A stretch of 64,000 nucleotides of DNA, from contig JAUYQQ010000015.1 of NCBI GenBank assembly GCA_030697165.1, positions 418,645 to 482,644 on the forward strand. Reading direction: 5' to 3'. Position 1 is the stretch's first letter; each line of letters opens with the position of its first letter. The stretch is from Acidobacteriota bacterium. Its GTDB lineage: Bacteria > Acidobacteriota > Vicinamibacteria > Vicinamibacterales > UBA2999. Of the stretch, positions 1 through 13,139 are shown one piece after another. The notes under the pieces were generated by a model. It searched no databases. It saw nothing but the letters and a program-made list of their open reading frames with translations, and was not told the DNA's origin. The position numbers and the translations under genes were made by a program.

Positions 1-1097
<1,097 letters not shown>

Positions 1098-1634
1098 CTA
1101 GAGTTCTTCGATCGTGAGGTTACTGTTCGTGTAGATGCAGATTTGCGAGGCGATGGTCATCGCCCGCTCGGCAATCTCGCGGGGTGTCAGCGTGGTGTTC
1201 TGCACCAGCGCCTGGGCGGCCGCCTGCGCAAACGCGCCGCCCGAGCCGATGCCGATCACGCCGTCATCGGGCTCGATCAGGTCGCCGGTGCCCGACAGCA
1301 GGAACATCGACTTGCGGTCGAGCACGATCAACATGGCTTCGAGCCGCCGCAACGCGCGATCGGTGCGCCAGTCCTTGGCCAGCTCCACCGCCGAGCGGTC
1401 GAGGTTGCCGCGGTACTGCTCGAGCTTGGCTTCGAACCGTGCGAACAGCGCGAACGAATCGGCGGCCGAACCGGCGAAACCGGCCAGGATGCTGTCGTTG
1501 TAAAGGCGGCGGATCTTGCGGGCGTTCTGCTTTACGACGGTGTTGCCGAGCGTGACCTGCCCGTCCCCGGCCAGCACCGCCCGACCCTCGCGGCGCACCG
1601 CCAGGATGGTCGTGGCGTGGAACGTCGAATCCAT
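1098..1634 (-). CDS. hslV: ATP-dependent protease peptidase subunit HslV
   Basis: This is the 178-residue proteasome-like threonine peptidase that partners HslU. It carries [10 protein letters not shown] at the N-terminus, then the family block [29 protein letters not shown], and [14 protein letters not shown] near the C-terminus. The nucleophile in the family is the first Thr of the TTI segment. Here it is preceded by a seven-residue leader (MDSTFHA) that must be removed, a form annotated in many HslV proteins. The stop codon touches the hslU start. The short leader is the only uncertain point; a start inside the TTI segment would also be compatible with function. Confidence 0.96.
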   Translation of the reverse strand: MDSTFHATTILAVRREGRAVLAGDGQVTLGNTVVKQNARKIRRLYNDSILAGFAGSAADSFALFARFEAKLEQYRGNLDRSAVELAKDWRTDRALRRLEAMLIVLDRKSMFLLSGTGDLIEPDDGVIGIGSGGAFAQAAAQALVQNTTLTPREIAERAMTIASQICIYTNSNLTIEEL

Positions 1635-1731
1635 CCCTGTAGTGTCTCACACCCGATGTCGGCGGACGGTAGCCGGGGCCAACGCGGTCACAAGAGGTCA
1701 CGAGATCAGGAGAACCCCAGGTTGCGGCTCC

Positions 1732-1905
1732 TCACCTCTCGAACTTCTCGTGTTGACTGGGGCCGCCCTGTGTCGCGTACTGCCCTTGCAGGAAGGCCGC
1801 AAAGGTCTGCGGTGGCCGCGGTACCGCCGGCGCTTACGCCCGCACCGAAGAGGCTGCCACTGCAACCACTGCCGCTGCCATGGCCATCACGCGAATCGTC
1901 TTCAT
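1732..1905 (-). pseudogene. Small exported ORF interrupted by an in-frame stop
   Basis: An ATG overlaps the stop of the upstream permease (ATGA) and is preceded by a GGAGAG ribosome-binding sequence. It opens a 23-codon frame that reads as a full signal peptide (MKTIRVMAMAAAVVAVAASS then VRA). A TAA follows exactly at the predicted cleavage site (ends at 1834). The same frame then stays open for 33 more codons (APAVPRPPQTFAAFLQGQ...) to a TGA at 1732. Either a small exported protein was broken by one nonsense change, or the 23-residue peptide is itself a leader or coupling peptide. I do not recognise a family for the downstream segment. Confidence 0.45.
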
Positions 1906-3290
1906 TTCATCTCTCCGGGCTTCCGGCTCGTCGCCACGAAGTAGAAGTACAGTGGGATGCCCGCCGCCATCACGGCGACTCCGGCCAGTGTCGTCATCGG
2001 GGCGGAATAGAAGCCGTTGATCACGGTCGCGGTGCCGACAATCACGAACAGCGCCGGCGTGAATGGGTAGCCCCACGCACTGAATGGACGCTCCGCGTTC
2101 GGCTCACGCGAGCGCAGGACGAAGACGGCCGCGACCGCGATGGTGGCAAACAGCGTGACCGCGAAGCCGGTATAGGTCGTCAGCGTGTCGGCCGAGCCCG
2201 ACATGATCAGGATGCTGGCCCAGATCGCCTGCGCGACAATCGCGGTCGATGGGGTGCGGAAGGTGGGGTGAATCTTCGCGGCGGCCGGCAGGAATACCCC
2301 GTCGCGCGCCATCGCGTAGTACACGCGCGGGCCCGCAAAGATGTTGGCGCTCACGCTCGCCAGCAGGCTGATGATCGAGACCGCTCCCATGATGTTGCCG
2401 GCCGCGGAGCCCAGCATCTTGTCGGCGACCACGTCCAGCACGCTGCCCTGCACCTTCGCCAGCTCACCGACCGGCATCACATACAGGTACAGGGCGTTCA
2501 GCCCCAGGTAGATCACAATCACCGCGCCGGTGCCGAGCGCCAGCGCCTTCGGCACGTTGCGTCCGGGGTCGCGAATCTCTTCAGCCATGTACGACGCGGC
2601 ATTCCACCCCGAGTAGGTGAACATCACGGCCAGCAACGCCAGCAACCAGGACGACCCGGTGACGGGTCCGGCCACCGCCTGCATATTCGCGCCAGAGCCC
2701 GCGCCCATCGAGAAGCCGGCGGCAATGAAGATGAGCAAGGCCGCGACTTTCAGCACCGCCAGGAAGTTCATCAGCAGCCGGCCCGGGCCGACGCCGCGGT
2801 AGTGCACGTACGACAGCGCCACCACCGCCGAGATCGCGACCAGGGTGCGACGGGACACCGTCAGCGGGAAATACGGAATGGGGATGACGAAGAACGGCGT
2901 GTGATCGGCAGCGCCCGGAAAGAACCGATCGAGGTAAAAGACCAGCACGACAGAGGTCGCCGCAATCGCCCCGGCGAAGCCCGCGACGAACGAAACCCAG
3001 CCGGTCAGGAAGCCGGCCAGCTTACCGTAGGCCGCGCGTAAGTAGACATACTCCCCGCCGGCCCTGGGCCTGAGCGCCGCCAACTCGGCATACGCCGACG
3101 CGCCGCAAAACGCGAGCACGCCGCCGGCCACCCAGATGCCGAGGAACAGCCAGGGGTTCGGAACACCCGCGGCGATCAACGGTGGGGTGAAGAGAATGCC
3201 GCCGCCAATGACGTTGGAAACGATGATCGCCGCTGCGTCGTACGGACCCAGCCGGCGTTCAAGAGTGGAAGTCGCTGCGGTGCTCGCCAT
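1902..3290 (-). CDS. APC-family amino-acid permease
   Basis: A 462-residue, roughly 12-helix transporter of the amino acid-polyamine-organocation superfamily. The N-terminal half has the typical IIVSNVIGGGILFTPP helix-1 motif, where the unwound glycines bind the substrate amino group, and the PRAGGEYVYLRAAYGK motif after helix 2. It resembles the LAT/basic amino-acid permease branch, but the substrate cannot be read from sequence. The stop overlaps the start of a small exported ORF by four bases. The next gene upstream on this strand ends about 30 bases away (stop at 3320), so co-transcription is possible. Confidence 0.9.
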   Translation of the reverse strand: MASTAATSTLERRLGPYDAAAIIVSNVIGGGILFTPPLIAAGVPNPWLFLGIWVAGGVLAFCGASAYAELAALRPRAGGEYVYLRAAYGKLAGFLTGWVSFVAGFAGAIAATSVVLVFYLDRFFPGAADHTPFFVIPIPYFPLTVSRRTLVAISAVVALSYVHYRGVGPGRLLMNFLAVLKVAALLIFIAAGFSMGAGSGANMQAVAGPVTGSSWLLALLAVMFTYSGWNAASYMAEEIRDPGRNVPKALALGTGAVIVIYLGLNALYLYVMPVGELAKVQGSVLDVVADKMLGSAAGNIMGAVSIISLLASVSANIFAGPRVYYAMARDGVFLPAAAKIHPTFRTPSTAIVAQAIWASILIMSGSADTLTTYTGFAVTLFATIAVAAVFVLRSREPNAERPFSAWGYPFTPALFVIVGTATVINGFYSAPMTTLAGVAVMAAGIPLYFYFVATSRKPGEMK

Positions 3291-3319
3291 CGCCGCCGAT
3301 TATAGGCGAGGATATTTGC

Positions 3320-3856
3320 CTAGCGCGTGAGTAGTTGGCGTTGGATCGGATACTCGGCGAGCTTGGCCCAGACCTGCGAGCCCTGCTTCAGGAAGATCTC
3401 GACCTTGGCGTCGATGAACTCCTTGTTCTGCAGCATCTGCATGCGCGGCTGATCGCCGGTGTAGCCAAGCGCCGAGCGCATCACCAGCGGCGCGGTTTCG
3501 GCGCCGGCGGCCAGCACCGGGTCGCGCGGAACCGCCCACCCGAAGTACTCGCCCCACATCTCCTGCTCCCCGACGCGGCGGAAGATCGCGTTGACCTGGA
3601 TCGACTTGAGCTCTTTGTCCGACTTGTTGCGGAACTTCAGCGAGACGCTCGGCACCAGCTTGTTCTTGCCGTCCTCGAGAATGCCATCGTCGAACCAGCC
3701 GGTGACCACGTCGACCGGTTCGAGCGCAGCGACGGCATCGACCGAGGCCCGGCAGCTGTAGGACGACAGGGTGATGCCCCCCGCCATGAGGACGGCGAAG
3801 ATGAGCAGGCCGCCGACGAGGGTGACGAGTGGAACGCGCGGGGTGGTGGTTTCCAT
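3320..3856 (-). CDS. Membrane-anchored protein of unknown function
   Basis: A 178-residue protein with a single N-terminal hydrophobic helix (about residues 10-32, TLVGGLLIFAVLMAGGITLS) followed by a soluble, probably extracytoplasmic region. The soluble part contains the stretch VSLKFRNKSDKELKSIQVNA and a later AVPRDPVLAAGA segment. This reads like a small beta-sandwich domain comparing modified and unmodified strands, as in FxLYD-type proteins, but no diagnostic motif allows naming. It lies between the permease and the secreted protein at 3933, on the same strand. Function unknown. Confidence 0.7.
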   Translation of the reverse strand: METTTPRVPLVTLVGGLLIFAVLMAGGITLSSYSCRASVDAVAALEPVDVVTGWFDDGILEDGKNKLVPSVSLKFRNKSDKELKSIQVNAIFRRVGEQEMWGEYFGWAVPRDPVLAAGAETAPLVMRSALGYTGDQPRMQMLQNKEFIDAKVEIFLKQGSQVWAKLAEYPIQRQLLTR

Positions 3857-3932
3857 AAGAATGTCGCGGCTGACTACGCCGCCTTATTCATTCTAAGACA
3901 CCACCGGCCCGGTTTTGTTCCGGCGTTCTGAA

Positions 3933-4796
3933 TCAGAACTGGCTCACCTGCACCCGCTTGCGGGCCTCGTCGCGGCTAATTCGGCCGGCCCGGTAGTCCA
4001 TCAGGTCGGCGCCCCTGATGCGATAAATCATCGTCACCACTTCTTCGAGCGGATCCTGTGGCGCGAGGGTATCGCGGCCTTCGTTGTCGCGCGCGGCCAC
4101 CGTCAGCCACTGATCGGGGCCAAGCGTCATGGGCGTGCTGTAGTCGATGATCGCGTCGACCAGGGCCTTGGTCACGGCTTCGGTGTAAGCGCGGTTCGGA
4201 TCCTGCGCCCACGCCTTGGCGGGAGGCGCGCCCCCCGCCGCCGCCCCGGCGCCGATCCCGCCGGGACCGTCGGGAAGAACCACGTTGGCCGCGACGGCGG
4301 GACTAGTGGCCTGGTTACCCGAGCGGGCGTAGGCACTCGGCGGCGCCGCCTGGCTTTCAAGCTGCTTCAGCGATCGCTCGAACACCGCGCGGGCCGCGGG
4401 ATCGGTAATCGACGGGCCAACCTTGCGCATGTCGTTAATCGCCCGCTCGGCCGCGGCGTTGTCCTGGTCGATCATGGTGCGCAGGCTCCACATCATGCTT
4501 TGCCGCATCATCGGCACCTGCACGTCGAAGTAGACCCCATACCCGTCGAGGTACACGCCCCGGGCCTGGGCCTCGCCCGCGAGGATGAAGACTCCCGGCA
4601 TCACCGCCAGGATCTCGCGGTTCAGGTTCTTGGCCCCGTAGTCGACGGCCCGGGCCAGCGCGCCTTCCATCACGTAGATGTGATGGCGCATGTCGCTCAT
4701 GTTCACGGGCTTCGTGGTCGTGGCCTCTTGCGCCGCGGCGGGCACCGCCACGACCAACGCCGACAGCACCACCCACGCTCTCATCTGCTTCTTCAT
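3933..4796 (-). CDS. Secreted protein of unknown function downstream of ECF sigma/anti-sigma pair
   Basis: I place the start at the ATG giving MKKQMRAWVVLSALVVAVPA, a clear Sec signal peptide ending at AAA-QEA. An upstream in-frame start would run into an AACTACCAACT-type intergenic repeat. The mature ~265 residues contain MRHHIYVMEGALARAVDYGA near the N-terminus, a central Gly/Ala/Pro linker (about residues 165-200) and a C-terminal helical part. It is the third gene after the sigma and anti-sigma genes on the same strand, which suggests a role in the same envelope response. No known family recognised. Confidence 0.7.
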   Translation of the reverse strand: MKKQMRAWVVLSALVVAVPAAAQEATTTKPVNMSDMRHHIYVMEGALARAVDYGAKNLNREILAVMPGVFILAGEAQARGVYLDGYGVYFDVQVPMMRQSMMWSLRTMIDQDNAAAERAINDMRKVGPSITDPAARAVFERSLKQLESQAAPPSAYARSGNQATSPAVAANVVLPDGPGGIGAGAAAGGAPPAKAWAQDPNRAYTEAVTKALVDAIIDYSTPMTLGPDQWLTVAARDNEGRDTLAPQDPLEEVVTMIYRIRGADLMDYRAGRISRDEARKRVQVSQF

Positions 4797-4810
4797 GGCT
4801 CTCAATGCTC

Positions 4811-4853
4811 TAAGAAAACTACCAACTATCAACTCTTCAACTTTCAACTTACT
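4811..4853. repeat. AACTACCAACT-type low-complexity intergenic repeat
   Basis: This is a run of short units such as ACTACCAACTATCAACTCTTCAA between the secreted-protein gene and the anti-sigma gene. The same vocabulary, in either orientation, fills 26979-27138 and reappears at 53836-53856. It is the junction material that artificially extends the neighbouring reading frame. Confidence 0.75.
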
Positions 4854-5634
4854 GTTGGGGCGTCGTCGACGCCCGGATCAGGTAGTTCACGGTCTGTCGC
4901 TGCTTCGCCATTTCGACGCTGGTGTGGCCAATGGCCTGTTCGACCCGCAGCAGGTCGGCGCGCCGCTGGATGTTCATGTCGCGCGTCAGCTGCGTGACCC
5001 GCAAGGCCAACTCGCGGTTCTGCCTGGACTCGCTCGCCGCGAGCAACTCGCGCACGCGCCGTAAGGTCGGCTCGTCGCCGTCTGATGATCTCGACGCCGC
5101 GCGCACCGTTCCGGTCTCGCGGGTGGCGCGAATTTCTTCACGCAACTGCTGCTCGAGGGCCGTGAGCGCGGGCTTCCACTGCTCGTCGGTGGCCGCCAGG
5201 GGGGCCTCCGGCGGCGCCATGGTCGAGGCGGCCGGCGTCATCCAGCCCGTCGAGATCGCCAACCCGTCGGGGCCCGATTTCACCTGCACGTTGGCCACGG
5301 CGGCGCTGACCGCCAGCACGAAGATGGCCGCCACGGCTTGCGCCCACACGGGAACGGTGTTCCACCACGGCGGCGGACCGGGCACCGCCGCGGCCGGTTG
5401 CGGCGCGGCGGCCGGTTCAGCTCCGGCTCTGACAATGGTGAAGCCCAGTTCGACATTGGGCGGCGCCCACTGGGTCAATCCGGTGCGCACGCCGGCAAGC
5501 GCGCCGACTTCAGCCGCGCACGCGGCGCACTGCTTCAGGTGTTCGTCGACGCGTTGCCGATCGTCCGCGTCGATCTCGTCATAGAGGTAGGCCACGAGCG
5601 TGGCTTTGTCGTCACACGAAAACATGAGGCTCAT
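4849..5634 (-). CDS. Zinc-binding anti-sigma factor with one membrane span
   Basis: A 261-residue protein whose ATG overlaps the sigma factor stop (ATGA), so the two are translationally coupled. The N-terminal ~50 residues form an anti-sigma zinc-finger domain with the H-x3-C-x2-C motif (HLKQCAAC). A Pro/Ala linker follows, then a single membrane helix (VWAQAVAAIFVLAVSAAVAN) and a C-terminal region predicted to be coiled coil, with repeated Arg/Glu/Leu. This is the standard topology of a cytoplasmic sigma-binding domain joined to an extracytoplasmic sensor. The longer frame beginning at 5739 overlaps the sigma gene and is rejected. Confidence 0.9.
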   Translation of the reverse strand: MSLMFSCDDKATLVAYLYDEIDADDRQRVDEHLKQCAACAAEVGALAGVRTGLTQWAPPNVELGFTIVRAGAEPAAAPQPAAAVPGPPPWWNTVPVWAQAVAAIFVLAVSAAVANVQVKSGPDGLAISTGWMTPAASTMAPPEAPLAATDEQWKPALTALEQQLREEIRATRETGTVRAASRSSDGDEPTLRRVRELLAASESRQNRELALRVTQLTRDMNIQRRADLLRVEQAIGHTSVEMAKQRQTVNYLIRASTTPQQ

Positions 5635-6224
5635 GATGATCTTCCACTCGCAAAACTGGTCATGCCCCGGCTTTCCAGGTGCTTGCGCAACACGCTGAGC
5701 CCCTGGTAGAGCCGCGTCTTGACGGTGCTCAACGGGCACCCCTGCAAGTCGGCAATCTCCTGGAACGTCAGGCCGTGATACTCCTTCAACACAATCGCCG
5801 TGCGCTGCTCATCGGGCAGCAGCTTCATGCCCTCGGCGACGATCCGGCTCATCTCGTTGCGGGCGACCAGGTCCTCAATTGACTCGACCGGGCCCTGGTC
5901 GGCCGCCATCTCGATGAAGTCGACATCCTCGGGCATGTCGACGATGGGCGTTCGCTTCTTCCGGCGAATCCAGTCCCGGCACAGGTTCAGCGCAATTCTG
6001 TACAGCCAGGACGAGAATTTCGCCTGGCCCTTGAACCCGGGGAGTGCCCGGAAGGCCCGCAGGAAGGTTTCCTGGGCGACGTCCCGGGCGTCCTCATCCC
6101 GGCCGATGACGCGGTACGCCAGGGCGTAGATCGGCCGTTCCCAGCGCAAAACCAGCTGGTTGAAGCTATCGGCGTCGCCGGCCATGGACCGGGCAACGAG
6201 CTCCTCGTCTGTCGCAACCATCAA
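5631..6224 (-). CDS. ECF-family RNA polymerase sigma factor
   Basis: A 197-residue sigma-70 group 4 factor. Region 2 contains LVLRWERPIYALAYRVIG and DVAQETFLRAFRAL with KFSSWLYRIALNLCRDWIRR. Region 4 contains LPDEQRTAIVLKEYHGLTF and the helix-turn-helix IADLQGCPLSTVKTRLYQG. Its stop overlaps the start of a zinc-finger anti-sigma gene, so activity is probably released by inactivation of that partner. The divergent gene at 6330 shares the ~105 bp upstream region, where an autoregulated promoter would be expected. Confidence 0.95.
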   Translation of the reverse strand: MMVATDEELVARSMAGDADSFNQLVLRWERPIYALAYRVIGRDEDARDVAQETFLRAFRALPGFKGQAKFSSWLYRIALNLCRDWIRRKKRTPIVDMPEDVDFIEMAADQGPVESIEDLVARNEMSRIVAEGMKLLPDEQRTAIVLKEYHGLTFQEIADLQGCPLSTVKTRLYQGLSVLRKHLESRGMTSFASGRSS

Positions 6225-6329
6225 AAGGACTTGGCCAATCTTCTCTTGCTATTCTCTAAGACGGCGGGGATGCTCCGAAAGTCGGCAAAGCGATGCCGAT
6301 GGGGTAAGATACGATTTCAGAGACACTTA

Positions 6330-6932
6330 GTGGGCGTGAACTTTCCAAACGACGAGATTTTTCTTACCACCGAAGAAGTCCTGGAGTACCTCCAGGTCAA
6401 CCTCCGTACGGTTTACCGGCTGATTAAGGCCGGAAAAATCCCGGCGGTACGGGTGGGCCGGCAATGGCGCTTCCGCAAACGTGACATCGACGCCTGGTTG
6501 GACACCCAGCGCCCGCGGGGCGAGCGGATGCCCCAGATGGCCATGTCGGACAAGCCCCAGACCCGGGACGGCCGATCACGCGTCCTCGTCGTGGACGACG
6601 AGTCGAGCATCCGGGAACTGCTCGCCAAGACGCTGGCGCTGGCCGAATACGACGTCGATACCGCGCCCGATGGCCGGGCGGCGCTCGAACGCCTGCGGCT
6701 CGGCAACTACGACCTGCTGATTGCCGACCTGAAAATGCCCGGCATGGACGGCCTCACGCTGATCCGCGAAGCCAAGCGCCTGAAGGCCGACATCCCAGTC
6801 ATCATCATCACCGGCTTCTCCACCGAGTCGAGCGCCATCGAGGCGGTCAATCTCGGAGTGGCCGGCTACCTGACCAAGCCCTTCCGGGTGCCGCAGGTCC
6901 TCGCGGCCGCGGCGCGCGCACTCGGCGAATAA
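6330..6932 (+). CDS. Excisionase-type HTH domain fused to a C-terminal receiver domain
   Basis: With the GTG at 6330, six bases after an AGAGA sequence, the product has 200 residues. Residues ~7-58 form a MerR/excisionase-type DNA-binding domain (FLTTEEVLEYLQVNLRTVYR, VGRQWRFRKRDIDAWL). Residues ~82-200 form a CheY-like receiver with the acidic pair VDDE, phospho-acceptor D133 in LLIADLKMPG, and the lysine in LTKPF. The order is reversed relative to normal response regulators, which place the receiver first. Starts at 6231 or 6336 remain possible. No kinase is adjacent in the same operon. Confidence 0.85.
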   Translation: MGVNFPNDEIFLTTEEVLEYLQVNLRTVYRLIKAGKIPAVRVGRQWRFRKRDIDAWLDTQRPRGERMPQMAMSDKPQTRDGRSRVLVVDDESSIRELLAKTLALAEYDVDTAPDGRAALERLRLGNYDLLIADLKMPGMDGLTLIREAKRLKADIPVIIITGFSTESSAIEAVNLGVAGYLTKPFRVPQVLAAAARALGE

Positions 6933-6939
6933 GAATAAG

Positions 6940-7080
6940 AGGGCTCGCGCCTTCCGCCTTCGCCAAGGCTACGGCGGGACAGGCCGGCGCTCGTGGGGCT
7001 CGGCGCTGCGCGCCTTGTCGGGCTCACTTCGTTCGTGGGGCCCCAGGCCGACCCCTACGACGCGGCGCAGCCGCGAGCCC
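6940..7080. repeat. GGGCTCGCGCC / CCGCCTTCGCCAAGG repeat cluster
   Basis: The gap before the ABC-F gene consists of repeats: GGGCTCGCGCCTTCCGCC, the partial palindrome CCGCCTTCGCCAAGGCTACG followed by GCGG, and GGGGCTCGGCGCTGCGCGCC. Closely similar words occur at 11802-11905, and the CCGCCTTCGCC palindrome recurs at 28552, 49549 and 56402. No gene is seen here. Confidence 0.65.
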
Positions 7081-7109
7081 CAGGAGCGGCCAAAGGCCGC
7101 GACCCGCAG

Positions 7110-9102
<1,993 letters not shown>

Positions 9103-9116
<14 letters not shown>

Positions 9117-9134
9117 TCTAATTACAATTCTGTA
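9103..9134. terminator. AT-rich hairpin at the end of the ABC-F gene
   Basis: TACAGAATT-c-GTAAT, a CTA loop, then ATTAC-AATTCTGTA form a 14-bp stem with one bulged base. The stem overlaps the ABC-F stop codon. There is no following T-run, so intrinsic termination is uncertain. A further partial copy (AATTCTGTAATC) lies near 9162-9175. The base composition is unlike the surrounding GC-rich DNA. Confidence 0.5.
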
Positions 9135-9252
9135 TGATCTGTCCTGCCTAGGTCATAATCCAAATTCTGTAATCGCAACGACTTAGAGCGTTACCTCGTT
9201 CACCCGGTTCGAGGCACAAGCTTTGCTCCCGCTTGTGTCTGGCTCCATGCAC

Positions 9253-10383
9253 ATGGCGAAACGCACACCCAAGCCCTCGCGACTGACCGATGTCTTCTTC
9301 AGGCATATGGTCGGCAACATGCGCAATGGCGTCTTAGCCATCGCGCGCGACGGCGCCATCGTGCTGGTCAACGACGAGGCGTGCCGCCTGTTCGCCCTTC
9401 CGCCGGGTGGGACGCTGGTCGGCCAACCGTTTGGCGACGTGCTCCACGCCCATCCCGATATCGTTCGCGTGCTGGGCGGCGCCTTCGACATGGCCGCGCT
9501 GCCCAACCGCGCGGAGTTGCGTCTCAAGTCCACCGACATCGTGATCGGCTACACGCTGTCGCTGGTGCGCGATGAAGCGGGCACCACGGTCGGCGCCGCG
9601 CTGTTCTTCAAGGACCTCACCCACGTCGAACAGATGGAAGAGCGCGAGCGCCTGCGCGACCGGCTGGCGGCCGTGGGCGAGATGGCGGCCGTCATGGCGC
9701 ACGAAATCAAGAACCCGCTGGCGGCCATCGAGGTCGTCGCCGGCCTGCTCCGGCGGAAAGCACCCGACAACGCCGATGTGCAGACACTGGTGAAGGACAT
9801 CATCAGCGAAGCGAAGATGGCCAATGCCATCGTCCAGGAAGTGCTGGCTTTCGTGCGCCCGGTACGCCTGCAGGTGGACCGCACGTCGCTCGCCGAGTCC
9901 CTGGCCAGTGCCGTCCTCCTGGCCGACGGCAAGGCGACGCGCGGCAGCATCCTCGTCGAGACCGCGCTGCCCGATCGACTGCCGTTGCTCGGCGCCGACC
10001 GGCACCAGCTGACACAGGTCTTCGCCAACCTGCTGATCAACGCGTACGAAGCGCTCGACGGCCGCGGCCGCATTGTCATTTCGGCGTCGCTCGCCCGCAC
10101 GGCCGCCGACGGCGCGCTGCTGCCAGACGGCCAGCAGCCGGTCGACACCGTGGTGGTGGACGTGGCCGACGACGGCCCGGGGATGACCGCCGCGGTGGCC
10201 GAGAAGATCTTCAACCCGTTCTTCACCACCAAGGCGCAGGGCTCCGGGCTCGGCCTGGCGATTGTCCGGAAGATTATTGACGCGCACGAAGGCCGGATCG
10301 ACATGACCACCACCGACGGGCGGGGCACACGCTTCCGCGTGACCTTGCCGGTGGAGCCGCACAAGCACGGATCGCACCACTAA
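9253..10383 (+). CDS. PAS-domain sensor histidine kinase (NtrB-like)
   Basis: A soluble 376-residue kinase. It has an N-terminal PAS domain (about residues 15-120, GVLAIARDGAIVLVNDEACR), a HisKA dimerisation domain with phospho-acceptor H150 in VMAHEIKNPL, and an HATPase_c domain with N-box NLLINAYEAL, G1 VADDGPGM and GSGLGLAIVRKII. No transmembrane segment is seen. It sits 24 bp upstream of a sigma-54-type response regulator and is very likely its cognate kinase. ATG codons at 9247 and 9253 are both possible starts. A CACAAGC/GCTTGTG inverted repeat lies just before them. Confidence 0.92.
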   Translation: MAKRTPKPSRLTDVFFRHMVGNMRNGVLAIARDGAIVLVNDEACRLFALPPGGTLVGQPFGDVLHAHPDIVRVLGGAFDMAALPNRAELRLKSTDIVIGYTLSLVRDEAGTTVGAALFFKDLTHVEQMEERERLRDRLAAVGEMAAVMAHEIKNPLAAIEVVAGLLRRKAPDNADVQTLVKDIISEAKMANAIVQEVLAFVRPVRLQVDRTSLAESLASAVLLADGKATRGSILVETALPDRLPLLGADRHQLTQVFANLLINAYEALDGRGRIVISASLARTAADGALLPDGQQPVDTVVVDVADDGPGMTAAVAEKIFNPFFTTKAQGSGLGLAIVRKIIDAHEGRIDMTTTDGRGTRFRVTLPVEPHKHGSHH

Positions 10384-10406
10384 CCGACAGACGGAGCACA
10401 CTGCAC

Positions 10407-11801
<1,395 letters not shown>

Positions 11802-11905
11802 GGCGCCTCGCTCCGTTCGGCGTAGGGCTCGCGCCTCCGGCGCTCGTCGGGCTCGGCGCTACCGCGCCTCGTGGGGCGCCTCGCTCGCGCTCGGCGTGGG
11901 GACGG
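11802..11905. repeat. GGGCTCGCGCC / GGCGCTCGTSGGGCTCGGCGCT repeat
   Basis: Tandem-like words such as GGGCGCCTCGCTCCGTTCGG, GTAGGGCTCGCGCCTCCGG and CGCTCGTCGGGCTCGGCGCT make up the convergent gap and run into the 3' end of the glycosyltransferase gene, whose last ~15 codons they encode. They are related to the block at 6940-7080. Confidence 0.65.
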
Positions 11906-13136
11906 CGGGCCACCGCGTGATCGCGAAGGCGGCATACACGCCCAGGAACATGTGTAGGGTGCTCTTGTGGCTGGTGTGCGCCCAGAACACGGCGGTCGTG
12001 ATCGCAAACGCCGCGAACAGGAAGCAAATGAGGAGATGGGGGACCGGCTTGGCGTTGCCGCGCGACAGCCACCAGCCGATCAGGGCCAGGACGTGCAGGG
12101 GGACCGAGTACGCGGCGTAGCCCCATTGGATAATCGATTCCCGCGCGGGGCTCAGTTGCCCCGAGAACGACCACGCCACCTTGCGAATCATGTCGATCAG
12201 GGTCTGTCCCGGATTCGCCTGGATGTATTCGATCGCCCACTGCCACAACAGCCGATCCGCCGCGAGCTCGCTGCCCTGGGATGCCAGCACCCGCTTGCGT
12301 TCTTCAGGCAGGCGCGCGTGCGCGGCGTCGTAGATTTCATCGACACTTCGCTCCGGAAGGAACTCGGTCGTGACCGGGTTGTTGGCTGTCCACAGGCTGA
12401 GGCCTGACTCGGTGGTGAGTACCGGGGCGCCGACCACCGACCAGTTCCGCACCATCCACCCGCCAACCAGCAGGACCACCGGAATCGAAACCATCGCCGC
12501 CTGGCGAAAGCGCCACGGCCCGCCACGGCCCGACGGCCACGCCACCCAGAGAAGCGCGAACGGCAGGAACAACGCGAGACGCACCGTGGTCAGCGTGGCC
12601 AGGCCAAGAACGACGCCCGCCGCCAACTGGAACGGAACGCCCCGCGGTGCCTCGCGCGACCGCAACAACAGGTAAATGGCCAACCCCATCAGCAGGTTGA
12701 ACAGCGCCGTGTCTTGCAAGGCCGTGCTGTGCGCGATCGAGTAGGGATTGAAGGCCGTCAGGCAGGCGGCTATCAGGCCGACGCGGCGATCGAACAGGGT
12801 GCACGCGATGCCATAGACGATGAGACTGCGGCCGGCGCTGAGGGCCGCTTGGAAGATCGGCAATCCGGGGTACAGCCAGTCCCAGGGGAGGAGGGCCGAG
12901 ACGACCAGGGGGTAAACCGGCACCCGAACCGCGCAGTCCACGCCGACGCCGAAGCAGAAGCCGTCGCCCCGAAGGAAGGACTCGGCGAGGTGCCGGTAAA
13001 AGGTGTAGCCATCGGTAAGGAACGCCGCTTCACCCTGCGCCAGCCGGTAACCGAGGCGGACGGCAAAGGCGACGATCACGATGGCCAGCAAGTCCCAGCG
13101 AAGGCGCGCAACTGCGCGGCGCAGGCGGCCAGTCAT
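11859..13136 (-). CDS. Multi-pass glycosyltransferase of the GT39/PMT-like superfamily
   Basis: A 425-residue integral membrane protein with about ten hydrophobic helices. An acidic first periplasmic loop is followed by DGYTFYRHLAESFLRGDGFC, the arrangement seen in ArnT/PMT-type lipid-linked sugar transferases. A C-terminal soluble loop (ERSVDEIYDAAHARLPEERK) follows. The donor is presumably a polyprenyl-linked sugar; the acceptor is unknown. The final residues (PTPSASEAPHEAR) are encoded by an intergenic repeat element. The start lies three bases after the stop of the GGT gene, so these genes form one transcription unit. Confidence 0.8.
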   Translation of the reverse strand: MTGRLRRAVARLRWDLLAIVIVAFAVRLGYRLAQGEAAFLTDGYTFYRHLAESFLRGDGFCFGVGVDCAVRVPVYPLVVSALLPWDWLYPGLPIFQAALSAGRSLIVYGIACTLFDRRVGLIAACLTAFNPYSIAHSTALQDTALFNLLMGLAIYLLLRSREAPRGVPFQLAAGVVLGLATLTTVRLALFLPFALLWVAWPSGRGGPWRFRQAAMVSIPVVLLVGGWMVRNWSVVGAPVLTTESGLSLWTANNPVTTEFLPERSVDEIYDAAHARLPEERKRVLASQGSELAADRLLWQWAIEYIQANPGQTLIDMIRKVAWSFSGQLSPARESIIQWGYAAYSVPLHVLALIGWWLSRGNAKPVPHLLICFLFAAFAITTAVFWAHTSHKSTLHMFLGVYAAFAITRWPAVPTPSASEAPHEAR

Positions 13137-13139
13137 GCC

